Part shown: one piece after another, positions 55,031 through 64,000 of the stretch
Layout of the letters: every line of letters begins with the position of its first letter
Position numbering within the stretch: the stretch's first letter is position 1
Assembly: GCA_026119855.1 (NCBI GenBank)
Contig: JAOWBW010001593.1
Span: forward strand, 124,001-188,000
Length of the DNA: 64,000 nucleotides
Direction of reading: 5' to 3'
Source: Campanula takesimana
Lineage: Eukaryota; Streptophyta; Magnoliopsida; Asterales; Campanulaceae
Notes under the pieces: generated by a model
The model's input: the letters and a program-made list of their open reading frames with translations, nothing else
Told to the model about the DNA's origin: nothing
Databases searched by the model: none
Made by a program: the position numbers and the translations under genes

Positions 55031-56013
55031 TGTGGACTAACGCTCCATTGTAAACCATTGTTAAATTTTTGGCTAATTTTATATGCTAAATGTGTACAGT
55101 AAAAGTAAATTGTTGGGAACATTTTTTAAAAATGAATAATATTAAAATTCGAAATTATATTTTTGATCCAAGTATTGTAGATAATTATTATTAATTGTTG
55201 ATCAAACAGCATACTCCCAATAAATAATAAATTTTATGTGAAAATCATGGGAAAAACGTGTTTTTCTTTAAGGTTCGCGTATAACGTGTTTTTAAATTGG
55301 CGCGGTGGTATTTTGGGTCAGTGGACTTTCTTCAATTTTGGAACGTATCAATATTTAGCTCTTAAATTTTTTTTAAAATGTTTTTTTACTATTAAAAATA
55401 ATAATATTATACATTTTTACTTCCATTTTAAAAGAAAATGCACTAACTTATTATTTTGACCATTTTGTATACATAGATGTGGATACATCAATTATAACAA
55501 TTATCTAAAAAACAATTTTGACCCCTTTACGGAAATTTCTACCTTCGCCACTGGTTGCAATTGCTTTTAAGTTTATAATGTATGAGACGATGGTCCGACT
55601 TTTGTAGAGTGTCATCTCTTGATTTTACGTGATAAATGAAATAAGTTTAACTAAAAAAAAAAAGTGAAGAAATACCATAAAAAATAAATAAAAGAAAAAG
55701 AAAAATATTTTCAAGACTTTCATTATACGAACCAACTGTTTTGTTCAATGATTGGATTAGGTCTTCACCGTACTTAGAAGCGCGTGTAAGACATGATCAT
55801 ATTTTTTTCACTTTACCTTTTAATAACTGTTTAATCTTTTTTCACTCTGACCGCAACAGTGAAGTGTAAAATGGTAAACTGAATTCTCCAAAATTCCCTT
55901 TCAAAGTCCTTAATTTTAACCCTTTAGTTCAAATTCGTCCAAAAAACAACTTGTAGTGTTTTTGGAGGTGAGATTTACCAATAGATTTTTTTTCAATTAG
56001 TATTATACACACC
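55031..56013. other. upstream region of GRAS gene, no gene seen
   Basis: AT-rich with no recognised coding sequence or transposon. May contain distal promoter elements; none can be called from sequence alone. Confidence 0.5.
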
Positions 56014-56171
56014 AGTGTTTTAAAAGACGTCCGTCTAGGCTGCTTAGGCCCCGCCTAAAATATAATAACTATTTTTGAATTCTCGGCCCCGCTTAAATTC
56101 CGTCCAAACCCCGTCTAGGCACTAGGCGCTGCTGCGGCGCCTAGCGACCGCCTAACGCTTTTTAGAACCTT
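56014..56171. mobile_element. small Mutator-like MITE (CTAGGCG family)
   Basis: AGTGTTTTAAAAGACG at the start and CGCTTTTTAGAACCTT at the end, with GTCTAGGC / GGCGCCTAGCG motifs in both arms and ATACACAC repeated on both sides (56005, 56173). About 158 bp. It is a deletion derivative of the family at 3135-26111. Confidence 0.7.
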
Positions 56172-56496
56172 GATACACACTATTACTCATACACTTAAAT
56201 TTTATGTCCTACTTATAAGTTACTTCATCGTTTTATAATAATGTGCACAATTTTGAACTTGTACGGGAGTTAAAAAATGAGTAGTAGTGTGTAGTTGTGA
56301 GTGTGAAAAAGTAAAGTAAAAAAAACAAAGTGAAGTAGGGAATAATAGTGGACAGTTGTAAGAAAAAAATAGATATCATTGAAATAAAAAATATAAATTT
56401 TTATTATGTGAAAATAGGACTTATCATAAGACGTAAAAAATGAAAATGTATGCAAATTATTATGAGACAAAGGTAGTAACATCTCATTATCTTATT

Positions 56497-56755
56497 CTCC
56501 CTCCGTCCTAGCTCACTTGAGACTTATTTTTATTTTCTGTCTCAATTCACTTGAGACTACCAAAGATGATAATCTTTTTATAATTTTATATTCAATCTAC
56601 TCATCACTCATTATCTTTCTTTATTTTCCATCACTTAATTTATTCACCCAAAATTACTATTTACCACTCATTTTTTTTCCTAATTTTCTACCCATTTTTT
56701 TAAAAAAAAAATTATGTCACTTTATAAGTTTCAAGTGAGGTGAGACCGAAGAAAT
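56497..56755. mobile_element. Stowaway-like MITE
   Basis: CTCCCTCCGTCCTAGCTCACTTGAGACTT-like left arm and CAAGTGAGGTGAGACCGAAG right arm, with an AT-rich centre. The right terminus is degraded. Confidence 0.55.
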
Positions 56756-57447
56756 AAATTGGACGAAAAGGGGTAGAAAGATAATTTAACTAGTCCTGGT
56801 TTTCGAAACTGAATCTGATAACGAGAGGCGATTTCTTTTGTTTTGAAAGAATCGAGACGATTTGACGGATGAGATAGTTTAGATGAGTGGTTCTGATTAA
56901 AAGTTTTAAAATAGTGGAGTTTTTTTTTTTTTTGATGTTGTATTTTTGAAAAATAAATAAATGGAACTTAATTGGGAGAAGGTGTTCTTAATGTCAAGTT
57001 GGTTTAAACCAATGGTTTTCTCTTGGTTCGTAAGCAATGTCACTTTCTATCTCAGCCAAGCACGGCTGTTGCGTTTTTGAGGCTTTTCGAGGATTTCGAA
57101 CTGTTGCACCCTAGTTAGCTTCACCCAATGGTTTTGATTGGAGTCACTTCATTTTAGCTCCACACAACGGATGAGATGTATCCGAACTCGGTGGGACCCA
57201 CAAAAATTTGAAATCATCTTAGCCGCACACCCAAACCGCTCGCCTATATGGCCTTTATCGAAGCCGTTGGGTGGAGGGGTTGAGCTAAAATGGGTGGAGC
57301 GGTTCCGGGTCCGTTTTTGAGAGGAAGTGTGTCTCTGTGGACGTACATGTTCAATAGGTTTAGGCAGGTTTGCTATGTACTCTCGGTTATAAATAAATGT
57401 TCATTTTTTCTATAAAAAAAATCCAATCATATTCAGAAATATTTGTA
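56756..57447. other. intergenic, no gene seen
   Basis: No coding sequence is recognised. About 57130-57320 contains a moderately GC-rich segment with inverted GGTTTTGATTGG- and GAGCTAAAAT-type pairs, possibly an old TIR element. Confidence 0.4.
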
Positions 57448-57795
57448 TACTCCTTCCGTCTTGATTTAAATTTTACAAAAAAATGGGTTCGAAAATTAAG
57501 AAATAGGTGATGTATTGTGAGCATTGTTCTAAAAGACGCTAGGCGGCGGAGCAGCGCTTAGCGCCAAGAGCGCCTAGGCGGGCCGAGAAATTAGCGCATT
57601 TTAAATATTTTTTATAAATATATATCATATATATATATATATATATATTTATTATTTATATATTTATTAAAAAAAAAGTGGTACTTATTTTTATTATTTA
57701 GAAAAAAATAATAAATTATTTTAATTAAATACACTATGACTAAAATTATCCTAAAATGTTTTTAAAGTGCAAATACACATGGGTACAATTACTTA

Positions 57796-58230
57796 TACAT
57801 ATTTACTCAAAATTACAACTCAATTAAATTTATCCTCTAAGCCTAAACTAAAGCCCAGCCCAGCCCTAACCCTAAATGACACCAGCTTCTTTTCTCCCTT
57901 TATACCCTCTCCACTCCACGCCGTCACTCACCAGCAACCCAAAAAAAAAAAAAAAACTTTCTTTCAGTTTTTCAGAATACGCCGACTCCGGCCGCTCCAA
58001 CCGCCGACGCCGACCACGAAGGATTTCTTCAGTTCTTCAGACGATGACACCGACGCCGACCGCTCCCACCGCCGACACCAACCCTCTTTTCTTCTTCTTT
58101 TCTCTTCGCCGATCGAGTTTCCGACGACCACCACCGGCTGATCTGAGGCAGTTGGCGGCGCCAAGCCGACTAATCGAATCTAAATCGCCTAATCGGAGCC
58201 CAAACCGCCCAGCCGCCCAGATCCGCCTAG
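57796..58230. repeat. 430-bp direct repeat, copy A
   Basis: Matches 61748-62181 with about 3% mismatch by eye, from ACTCAAAATTACAAC to CAGATCCGCCTAGT. It contains CCGACGCCGACC units, a 15-A run and a TCGCCTAATCGGAG segment. It can be read as an open frame but has no recognisable product. Confidence 0.85.
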
Positions 58231-58236
58231 TAGCTC

Positions 58237-58423
58237 ATGGGGGGTTTATAATGTTGTGTAAAAGTAGATCAATCTACTGTTGCTACTAAGGAAACTTTTG
58301 GGAAGTTTGATGTTGTGCTCGAGCCTGGATGTCATTGCCTAGCTTGGTTCCTTGGAAGTCGGCTTCCTGGTCATCTCTCTCTTCGGCTTCAACAGCTGGA
58401 CGTCCGTTGAGACAAAGACTAAG
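58237..58423 (+). pseudogene. captured first coding exon of an HIR (hypersensitive-induced reaction) gene
   Basis: Reads as the start of plant HIR proteins (SPFH/prohibitin superfamily, plasma-membrane, defence-linked): ATG at 58237, CC-V-VDQSTVATKETFGKFD, then VLEPGCHCLAWFLGS, ending SLRLQQLDVR. It is broken by an in-frame TAA at codon 5 and a 2-bp deletion near 58406, and is followed by GT at 58424 where the native gene has an intron. A weak similarity to the next exon may exist near 58861-58914. Only a small part of the gene is present, inside a Mutator-like element. Confidence 0.85.
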
Positions 58424-59857
58424 GTCCGTCCCCTTTCTCTATCCATAATCACGTTGTTATCCTTCTGTTTCTGATGCTAAACTTTGAACGTTTTATATTT
58501 TGGGATAATGCTGCTAAAATGTTTAATCATCTGTGACTGAGATTTCATTTAGTTGCCTTTCCATAGCATGTTGTTTACAAAATATTTGTAGTTTTAGAGT
58601 TCTTACACATATTAAAAAATATAATTACATGAATATTGTACTTTTTAGTTAAAGTCGTTTTGAAACATAAATATTATAATTTTTTTTAGTCGTTTTAAAC
58701 TACAATATTTTGAGACGGGTGGAGTAATACCTGTTACTTATCCACTCCAAAAGTACTAAGTCACATTTTGAGTTTTAAACATATAGTACTCCCTCCGTCC
58801 CAAAATGAATGGTAGTGTAAATCTCTTTAATCATATTGTTATTGTTTTGTTGGATGCATGCAGGCTTCAACAATCAAGTTCTCAAATGTAGTCGTTCGCT
58901 TTTTTATTGCATTGGTAAGGCACTCGCATGAATACATTTTTGGTGTAAATTTTTATATACCTGCACTCTTGGTGAAGGCAGAGGAAATTGAAAATGTGAT
59001 GATGCTTAACTGAAACAGTTTCTAGAGACCTGCATATTATGGTCCGCGTAAAAAGTGTTGAGAGACGAGAAAGAGGTCTGACTTATATCCACATGTCCTA
59101 AATTTGTGCAGTGACTGATGCCAAGTTGAAAAGTTTTACAAGTTTTTATGCAAATTTCGATTCACTAATACGGCTGGTAACGGTAATTTCGTTTAAAGAT
59201 TACTAAGATTGTAGGACTGAATTTCTGAACTTGGAGGTAGTGTTATTTAGTGTAATCATCCATAGCAGCTCATCGGCAGGACAATTATTAGATTTTGGAG
59301 GACCATTAAATGCTTTAAACTTTGAAGGTAAGAGCTTGAATTGGAAAAAAAATAAAAAATGAAAGAAGGTTTGAATTAAGCATGGGTCGCATTCTGCTGA
59401 TCATGCCAGATTATGTTTTCGAGTCCTCACTTGGCTGACCACCATTATAGTCTATTTCGTTATCAGGCGTTGTATCTTTCTGTTACATGTTACCGGGTAC
59501 TGATGTTTTATTTTCTTGGTGGTAATGCAATGACTACAATGAAATTCTAAAAAATGTTATTAATAAATCATTATTATTTATCAATAACATTTTTTAGAAT
59601 TTTACTAGAACTATTAGATCGTCCTCAATGATTGGTCAAAATTCATTTTTGTTGACCATAAAAAGTCAAAATAAGACTATCTTTCCAGGACGGAGGGAGT
59701 GTTATTTTTCTAATGGGTAATGTATGCTAACACTTGAAATTTTCATTTACCAGGATTAGATCCTTCAACATAAAGGATTTGGAAATTGTTGGTGGCTTGA
59801 TTCTATGGCTATTAATTAAGATTCAAAGAAAACATACGCATCATGGTTACCATTTGG

Positions 59858-60889
59858 TAGGGGTGTCAGCGGTTCGGTTCAAATCGCGGTTTGAGACCGA
59901 ACCGAACCAAACCAAGTGGTTTGGTTTGGTTTTTATACTTCCGTGGTTCAGCTCGGTTTGAAAATATCATAAACCGCGCGGTTCGGTTTGGTCTGTGGTT
60001 TGACTCTTATAAACCGACCAAACCAAACCGTATCAGACCGAACCGCGGAACCAATATTCCAAACCGTGCTATGAACCGTTGATCATTTCTTACATTTAAT
60101 CTGGATCATTCATTTAACACATATATATAAAAGATAAATTTATTTCACACCCTAAATCACTTCCCATTTCTTTCATTTCTAAGAAGCGGCTCTCCACTCC
60201 ATCCAGTCTTCCCCGATAATGAAGCGCCGCCGACCCTTCCTTCTTCTCCGGCGGCGATTGCTTCCTTTGCTCCGTCCCCGACGCCGACCGACCCTTCCTA
60301 CTCAGGCCTCCCTCTTCTTCACTTTGAATCTTCATCTTTATCAAGATATTCGAAACCCTAACTCGCCTATTGAAAGGTATATTGTACTGCTTTATTTTGT
60401 TTCATTAACTTCATTCTTAAATCAATACTCTACCTTTGTTAATTTATTCGTCAATTTCATTTTTCTCCGGTGGCGATCTCTCCTCTCAACCGCCGACGCC
60501 GACTGCCCCTTCTCCGGTGGCGATCGCTCCTTTCTTCCGTCCCCGACAACTGCTCAAGCGCCGACGCCGACCGCCCCTTCCTTCATCTTTATCAGGTAAT
60601 TCGAAACCCTAACTCGCCAAATCACTTCTCAAGAATGTTGCTGCTGGGTTGTAAAATTCTGGGTTGTTTGGTTGAACATTCGGTTTGAACCTCGGTTTGG
60701 ACCTCTGTTTGAACCGCGGTTTGGACCTCGTTTTGAACCGCGGTTTGAACCGAACCGTGACAGTTTGGTTCAGTTCGGTTTGGAGGTTTGTGTGGTTCAG
60801 TTCGGTTTGGAAAAATTCCAAACCGATGACTAGCGGTTTGGTCTCTAAAACCCCCAAAACCGAACCGAACCGAACCGTTTACACCCCTA
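59858..60889. mobile_element. hAT-like non-autonomous element
   Basis: TAGGGGTGTCAGCGGTTCGG at the left and CCGAACCGTTTACACCCCTA at the right, flanked by CCATTTGG (59850-59857) and CCATATGG (60890-60897), an 8-bp duplication with one mismatch. Subterminal arrays of CGGTTTG/CGAACC (about 59870-60065 and 60680-60880) look like transposase-binding repeats. The interior has a partial duplication around CTTTATCA...TTCGAAACCCTAACTCGCC (near 60334 and 60583) and CCGCCGACGCCGAC tracts. Confidence 0.75.
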
Positions 60890-61637
60890 CCATATGGTAG
60901 TGTTTTTTTTGTTTTTTTTTCCTGTTAATCATATTCTGACTCCCTCCCTCTCTTGGTATCCTTTTTGTTACCATATGATTACACCCATTTGTTTAATAAC
61001 AATATTATACTTTTATTTTTTTTCACTTATTCAAGGGTGTACGTTACATTTATGATTTTGTTATTATTTCATTGAAGACTATGTCAAATCCATTATAAAG
61101 GAGTACTACAGCATGTTATGGAAATGCATGGAATTTCACTTTTCACGTACTCCCTCTGTCATATGTTTCAAAATATACACTATCATTTTATACTTTTCTA
61201 CTATATTGTAGATTTTGTTATTCTTATCCATGATGTGAAATTTACTTCCTCGGATACCAGTCCGAACTCTACTTTTTAGGCACTTTTGAATGATGTCACT
61301 GAAACTTGTCCTTGACCGGAAAGTGTTCTAAATCTCATTTGTCGTGAAATGAACTTGGATTCAGATTGTTAGCGGAGTAAATGTTGTTAGTATGAAAAGT
61401 GAAATAAGAGAGATAAAGTGGGGTAGAGAATAATGAGTGAAAAGTTGTTGTGAGTGTGAATGTGAGTCTCATTAAATAAAACACTTCCATTATGATTGTT
61501 AATATTTCCAGTCCAAGAGCTCGCGGCAATCAGCACAATGTATGTTGACAACTGTGTGAAGACCAGTTATGAGATGCCTCTCTTCTTTGGTACCCATCAC
61601 AATGAAAATACAATTTTTATGGGCCAAAGATTGATAT

Positions 61638-61667
61638 CAATCTTTTCTCTCTCTCTCTCTCTCTCTC
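61638..61667. repeat. CT microsatellite
   Basis: About 12 CT units between TTTT and CAGTATG, inside the composite element. Confidence 0.9.
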
Positions 61668-61747
61668 AGTATGAACATAACTTGCATCAGTTTTTTTTTT
61701 TTTAACAAATTAGCCTTATCATTCTTGTCGAATTTCGACGGGTTATT

Positions 61748-62181
61748 CACTTGTTTACTCAAAATTACAACCCAATTAAATTTATCCTCTAAGCCTAAAC
61801 TAAAGCCCAGCCCAGCCCTAACCCTAAATGACACCAGCTTCTTTTCTCCCTTTATACCCTCTCCACTCCACGCCGTCACTCACCAGCAACCCAAAAAAAA
61901 AAAAACTTTCTTTCAGTTTTTCAGAAGACGCCGACGCCGGCCGCTCCTACCGCCGACGCCGACCACGAAGGATTTCTTCAGTTCTTCAGACGATGACACC
62001 GACGCCGACCGCTCCCACCGCCGACACCAACCCTCTTTTCTTCTTCTTTTCTCTTCGCCGGTCGAGTTTTCGACGACCACCACCGGCTGATCTGAGGCGG
62101 TTGGCGGCGCCAAGCCGACTAATCGAATCTAAATCGCCTAATCGGAGCCCAAACCGCCCAGCCGCCCAGATCCGCCTAGTC
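61748..62181. repeat. 430-bp direct repeat, copy B
   Basis: Second copy of 57796-58230. Here it continues directly into the CGCCTAG-rich right terminus of the Mutator-like element, whereas copy A breaks off into the HIR exon. Confidence 0.85.
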
Positions 62182-62742
62182 GCCGCCTAGAACGCCCAGC
62201 GCCTAACTTGGCAGATTTGCTGAAAATCGCGGCGGCCACACCCCGACTAGCGCCTAGGCGCCGCCTAGGCGGCCTAGGCGCCCATCTTTTAGGACACTAG
62301 TTGTGAGTGTAGATGATTTGGTAGGAGAGAGAAAGTGGGGTAGCAAATTTTTTATGGGTAATTATTGTGAGTATGACATGTGGGACCCACAAATAAAGAA
62401 TTACTCACTCCGTCCCAATTTAAATTTAAAAAACTTTTGAATTCAAGAATTAAGAAAAAGATGATGTACTGTAAGTGTAGATGGTTTGGTAGAGAGAGAA
62501 AGTGGGGGTAGAGAATAGTTAATGTGTAATTGTTGTGAGTATGCCATGTGGGGCCCACAAGAAAAGAAGTATAAAAACTTTCATTTTTAGGTTTTGATGT
62601 TTAAAATGAGACACCAAAAATGAGAATTTTTGAAGTTTAAAATGGAACGGAAGACGTATAGAAAACTTTCCTTTTTAGATTTTGAAATTTAAAATGGGAC
62701 ACCTAAAATGAAAATTTTGAAGTTTAAAAGACGGAGGGAGTA

Positions 62743-63028
62743 TATATTTTTTTGCTTCCTCTGATCACAGACTAAGGTTTTTACTTTCCTTTTTGGTTTG
62801 TTTCATACTAAAGTTTTTAGTTGCTTTATTACCTAAAATGGACAATTGGACTCACATGTTATTCTCAAAACAAAAATTTTCTACCCACTTTCTCTCTTTT
62901 ACTTTCTCCTACTTTACTTTTCATACTCAAAAAAAAAAATTGAATATTTATTTTGAAAGATACAATACCAATTTTTTTTGAAGGAAGATTGTCTCCAGAT
63001 TGTTGGTGTGTTTTGAGTAAGTGCTAGG
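62743..63028. other. MITE-derived sequence, no gene seen
   Basis: Begins like a degraded MITE arm (GCTTCCTCTGATCACAGACT) and contains the CACTTTCTCTCTTTTACTTT tract common in these MITEs. No coding sequence. Confidence 0.4.
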
Positions 63029-64000
63029 CATACTCCCTTCGTCCCACCTTAATTGAAATTTTTACTTTTATTTTGGTATGTCTTACTTTACTTGAGACAT
63101 CTCAAAATGAAATGTGTTTTACACTCACAACACCAATTACTCTCTCAGTCCCATATATATTGATCACGTTTGAAATTTTTTGGTCAAAACAAGTGAACTT
63201 TGACCGAATATATATGTCAATCTAATCATCTTAGAGTAGGCCAGGATCTTTCTATAGTCAATGCATGACTAGTTAATTCCTGATGTGAGATAATGTCTCT
63301 AATACGCCCCCTCACGTGTAGGGGGACTTTGCCGAGGCTTACAATGTGGACTTATCAATCAGGTGGCGCGTAGAAACATCGTGGGCAGTTGGGCCTGCAC
63401 GTTTAACAGGCCAGCTCTGATACCATGATAAAGTCTGAGGTTCTATCCCAAAACCAATTGGCAATGGAGGAGTAGCCCAGGATCTTTATGTAGTCAATGC
63501 ATGGCTAATTAATTTTCGATATGGGATAATGTCTCTAACAGAATCCATGACTAAAATAAGTGGGTACACTTAAAACTAGAGGGGAAAAAAATTGTACGCT
63601 TAGCACTAAAAGGGAAAAAAAAAATTAAGATAAAAAATGTGAAAATGATGGGCACCGTGCCGCCCACTATGGTGGCTTTCTGTCCGCCACTGCATCCTAG
63701 TGAAATTCTGAAAAATTGTTATTCATAAAAATTTTAATAATTTATCATTAACATTTTCTAAAATTTCACTAAGATGATTAAATTGACTTTAATGTTTAGT
63801 CCAAGTTCACCCGCGTTGACTGAAAAATTCAAACATAGCCAATATAAATGGGACAGAGGGAGTAAATCATTATTCCTCTCATTCATTCTCTCTCATACTT
63901 TACTTTTTATACTCACAACATTTCCTTTCACTAATTCACTCTCATACTTTTTCTTAGTTTTTGTGTTCACTATCTAAGTCTCAAATGAGGTGGGATGGAA
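63029..64000. mobile_element. Stowaway-like MITE with nested MITE, runs off window
   Basis: Left end ACTCCCTTCGTCCCACCTTA; the right arm CTCAAATGAGGTGGGATGGAA reaches the window end. A second MITE (63137-63863, TACTCTCTCAGTCCCATATA to AATGGGACAGAGGGAGTA) is inserted and in turn holds a TRIM-like element. Confidence 0.7.
63229..63540 (-). mobile_element. TRIM-like miniature LTR retrotransposon
   Basis: On the minus strand a 115-bp LTR (63540-63426, TGTTAGAGACATTATC...TTTATCA) is followed at once by TGGTATCAGAGC (tRNA-Met primer site, 63425-63414), a non-coding interior of about 110 bp ending in a purine tract (GTGAGGGGGCG), and a second LTR copy (63304-63229) that lacks its last 40-50 bp. No coding capacity, total about 310 bp. 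Confidence 0.75.

Larger units (their letters stand above)
57523..62298. mobile_element. composite Mutator-like element with captured HIR exon
   Basis: Ends ATTGTTCTAAAAGACGCTAG and GGCGCCCATC...TTTTAGGACACT match the AGTGTTCTAAAA family. The flanks share TTGTGAG (imperfect 9-bp duplication). About 4.8 kb. Two direct copies of a 430-bp CCGACGCCG-rich segment (57796-58230, 61748-62181) lie near the two ends. The interior has an HIR exon, a hAT-like element (59858-60889), MITE pieces and unassigned AT-rich DNA. No transposase. The layout fits a Pack-MULE enlarged by recombination or later insertions. Confidence 0.65.
57448..62742. mobile_element. Stowaway-like MITE split by a composite Mutator-like element
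   Basis: The left piece (57448-57522) starts TACTCCTTCCGTCTTGATTT. The right piece (62299-62742) ends AGACGGAGGGAGTA and also carries a second MITE of the same family (62402-62657, TACTCACTCCGTCCCAATTT to AACGGAAGACGTA). The two halves align with the inner copy across the insertion point, which makes the split clear. Confidence 0.75.

Noticed and set aside
57767..58289. Pro/Ser-rich frames of 120-140 codons in the 430-bp repeat
   Set aside because: They follow from CCGACGCCG repeats and poly(A), occur in both repeat copies, and match no protein I know; likely captured leader sequence.

Overview
The window is a gene-poor, transposon-dense stretch of a plant nuclear genome. It most likely comes from a eudicot, but I cannot name the species. 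Support for a plant comes from an intact HAM/SCL6-type GRAS gene with a perfect miR171 site, fragments of plant ethylene-receptor, HIR and LRR-kinase genes, plastid-derived DNA, Sirevirus and Tekay LTR retrotransposons, and many Stowaway-like MITEs with CTCCCTCCGTCCC termini and TA targets.

Positions 1-28767 form one nested stack. The outermost element is an Athila-like, minus-strand LTR element with gag and protease but no reverse transcriptase or integrase; its 3' LTR is cut by the window edge. Its gag zinc knuckle is split by a non-autonomous Mutator-like element (3135-26111). That element is split by a 22-kb Sirevirus Copia element (3429-25662), whose predicted spliced env-like gene is split by an 8.9-kb Tekay chromovirus with an intact polyprotein (13323-22199). 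Target-site duplications bound the three inner levels. By eye, LTR mismatch is about 6% for the outer element and below 1% for the two inner ones.

Positions 28768-36240 hold an ethylene-receptor fragment, a hAT-like fragment, a 48-bp MITE palindrome, the 3' LTR and decayed pol of a second chromovirus on the minus strand, and a 100-N assembly gap. Positions 36241-39440 hold a short non-autonomous LTR element whose 3' end and flank are tandemly triplicated (about 559 bp per unit), then an LRR-kinase fragment.

Positions 39441-50887 are mostly MITEs, several nested. They include three copies of a small Mutator-like MITE carrying telomere-like CCCTAAA repeats, a solo LTR, a Harbinger-type element with a large TAA/TTA microsatellite inside a mosaic plastid insertion (psbC, trnM-CAU, rrn16), and a fold-back element with a palindromic G-box in each arm inside a probable LINE remnant.

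The only clearly intact host gene is the GRAS gene at 52284-54470 (minus strand), in a relatively transposon-poor island. From 57448 to the end is another nest: a Stowaway-like MITE split by a 4.8-kb composite Mutator-like element that has captured an HIR exon and contains a hAT-like element, then a TRIM-like element inside a MITE inside another MITE.

The window shows successive insertion and capture rather than genes acting together. The functional genes are the GRAS regulator (host) and, potentially, the Tekay polyprotein and the Sirevirus pol (mobile elements).
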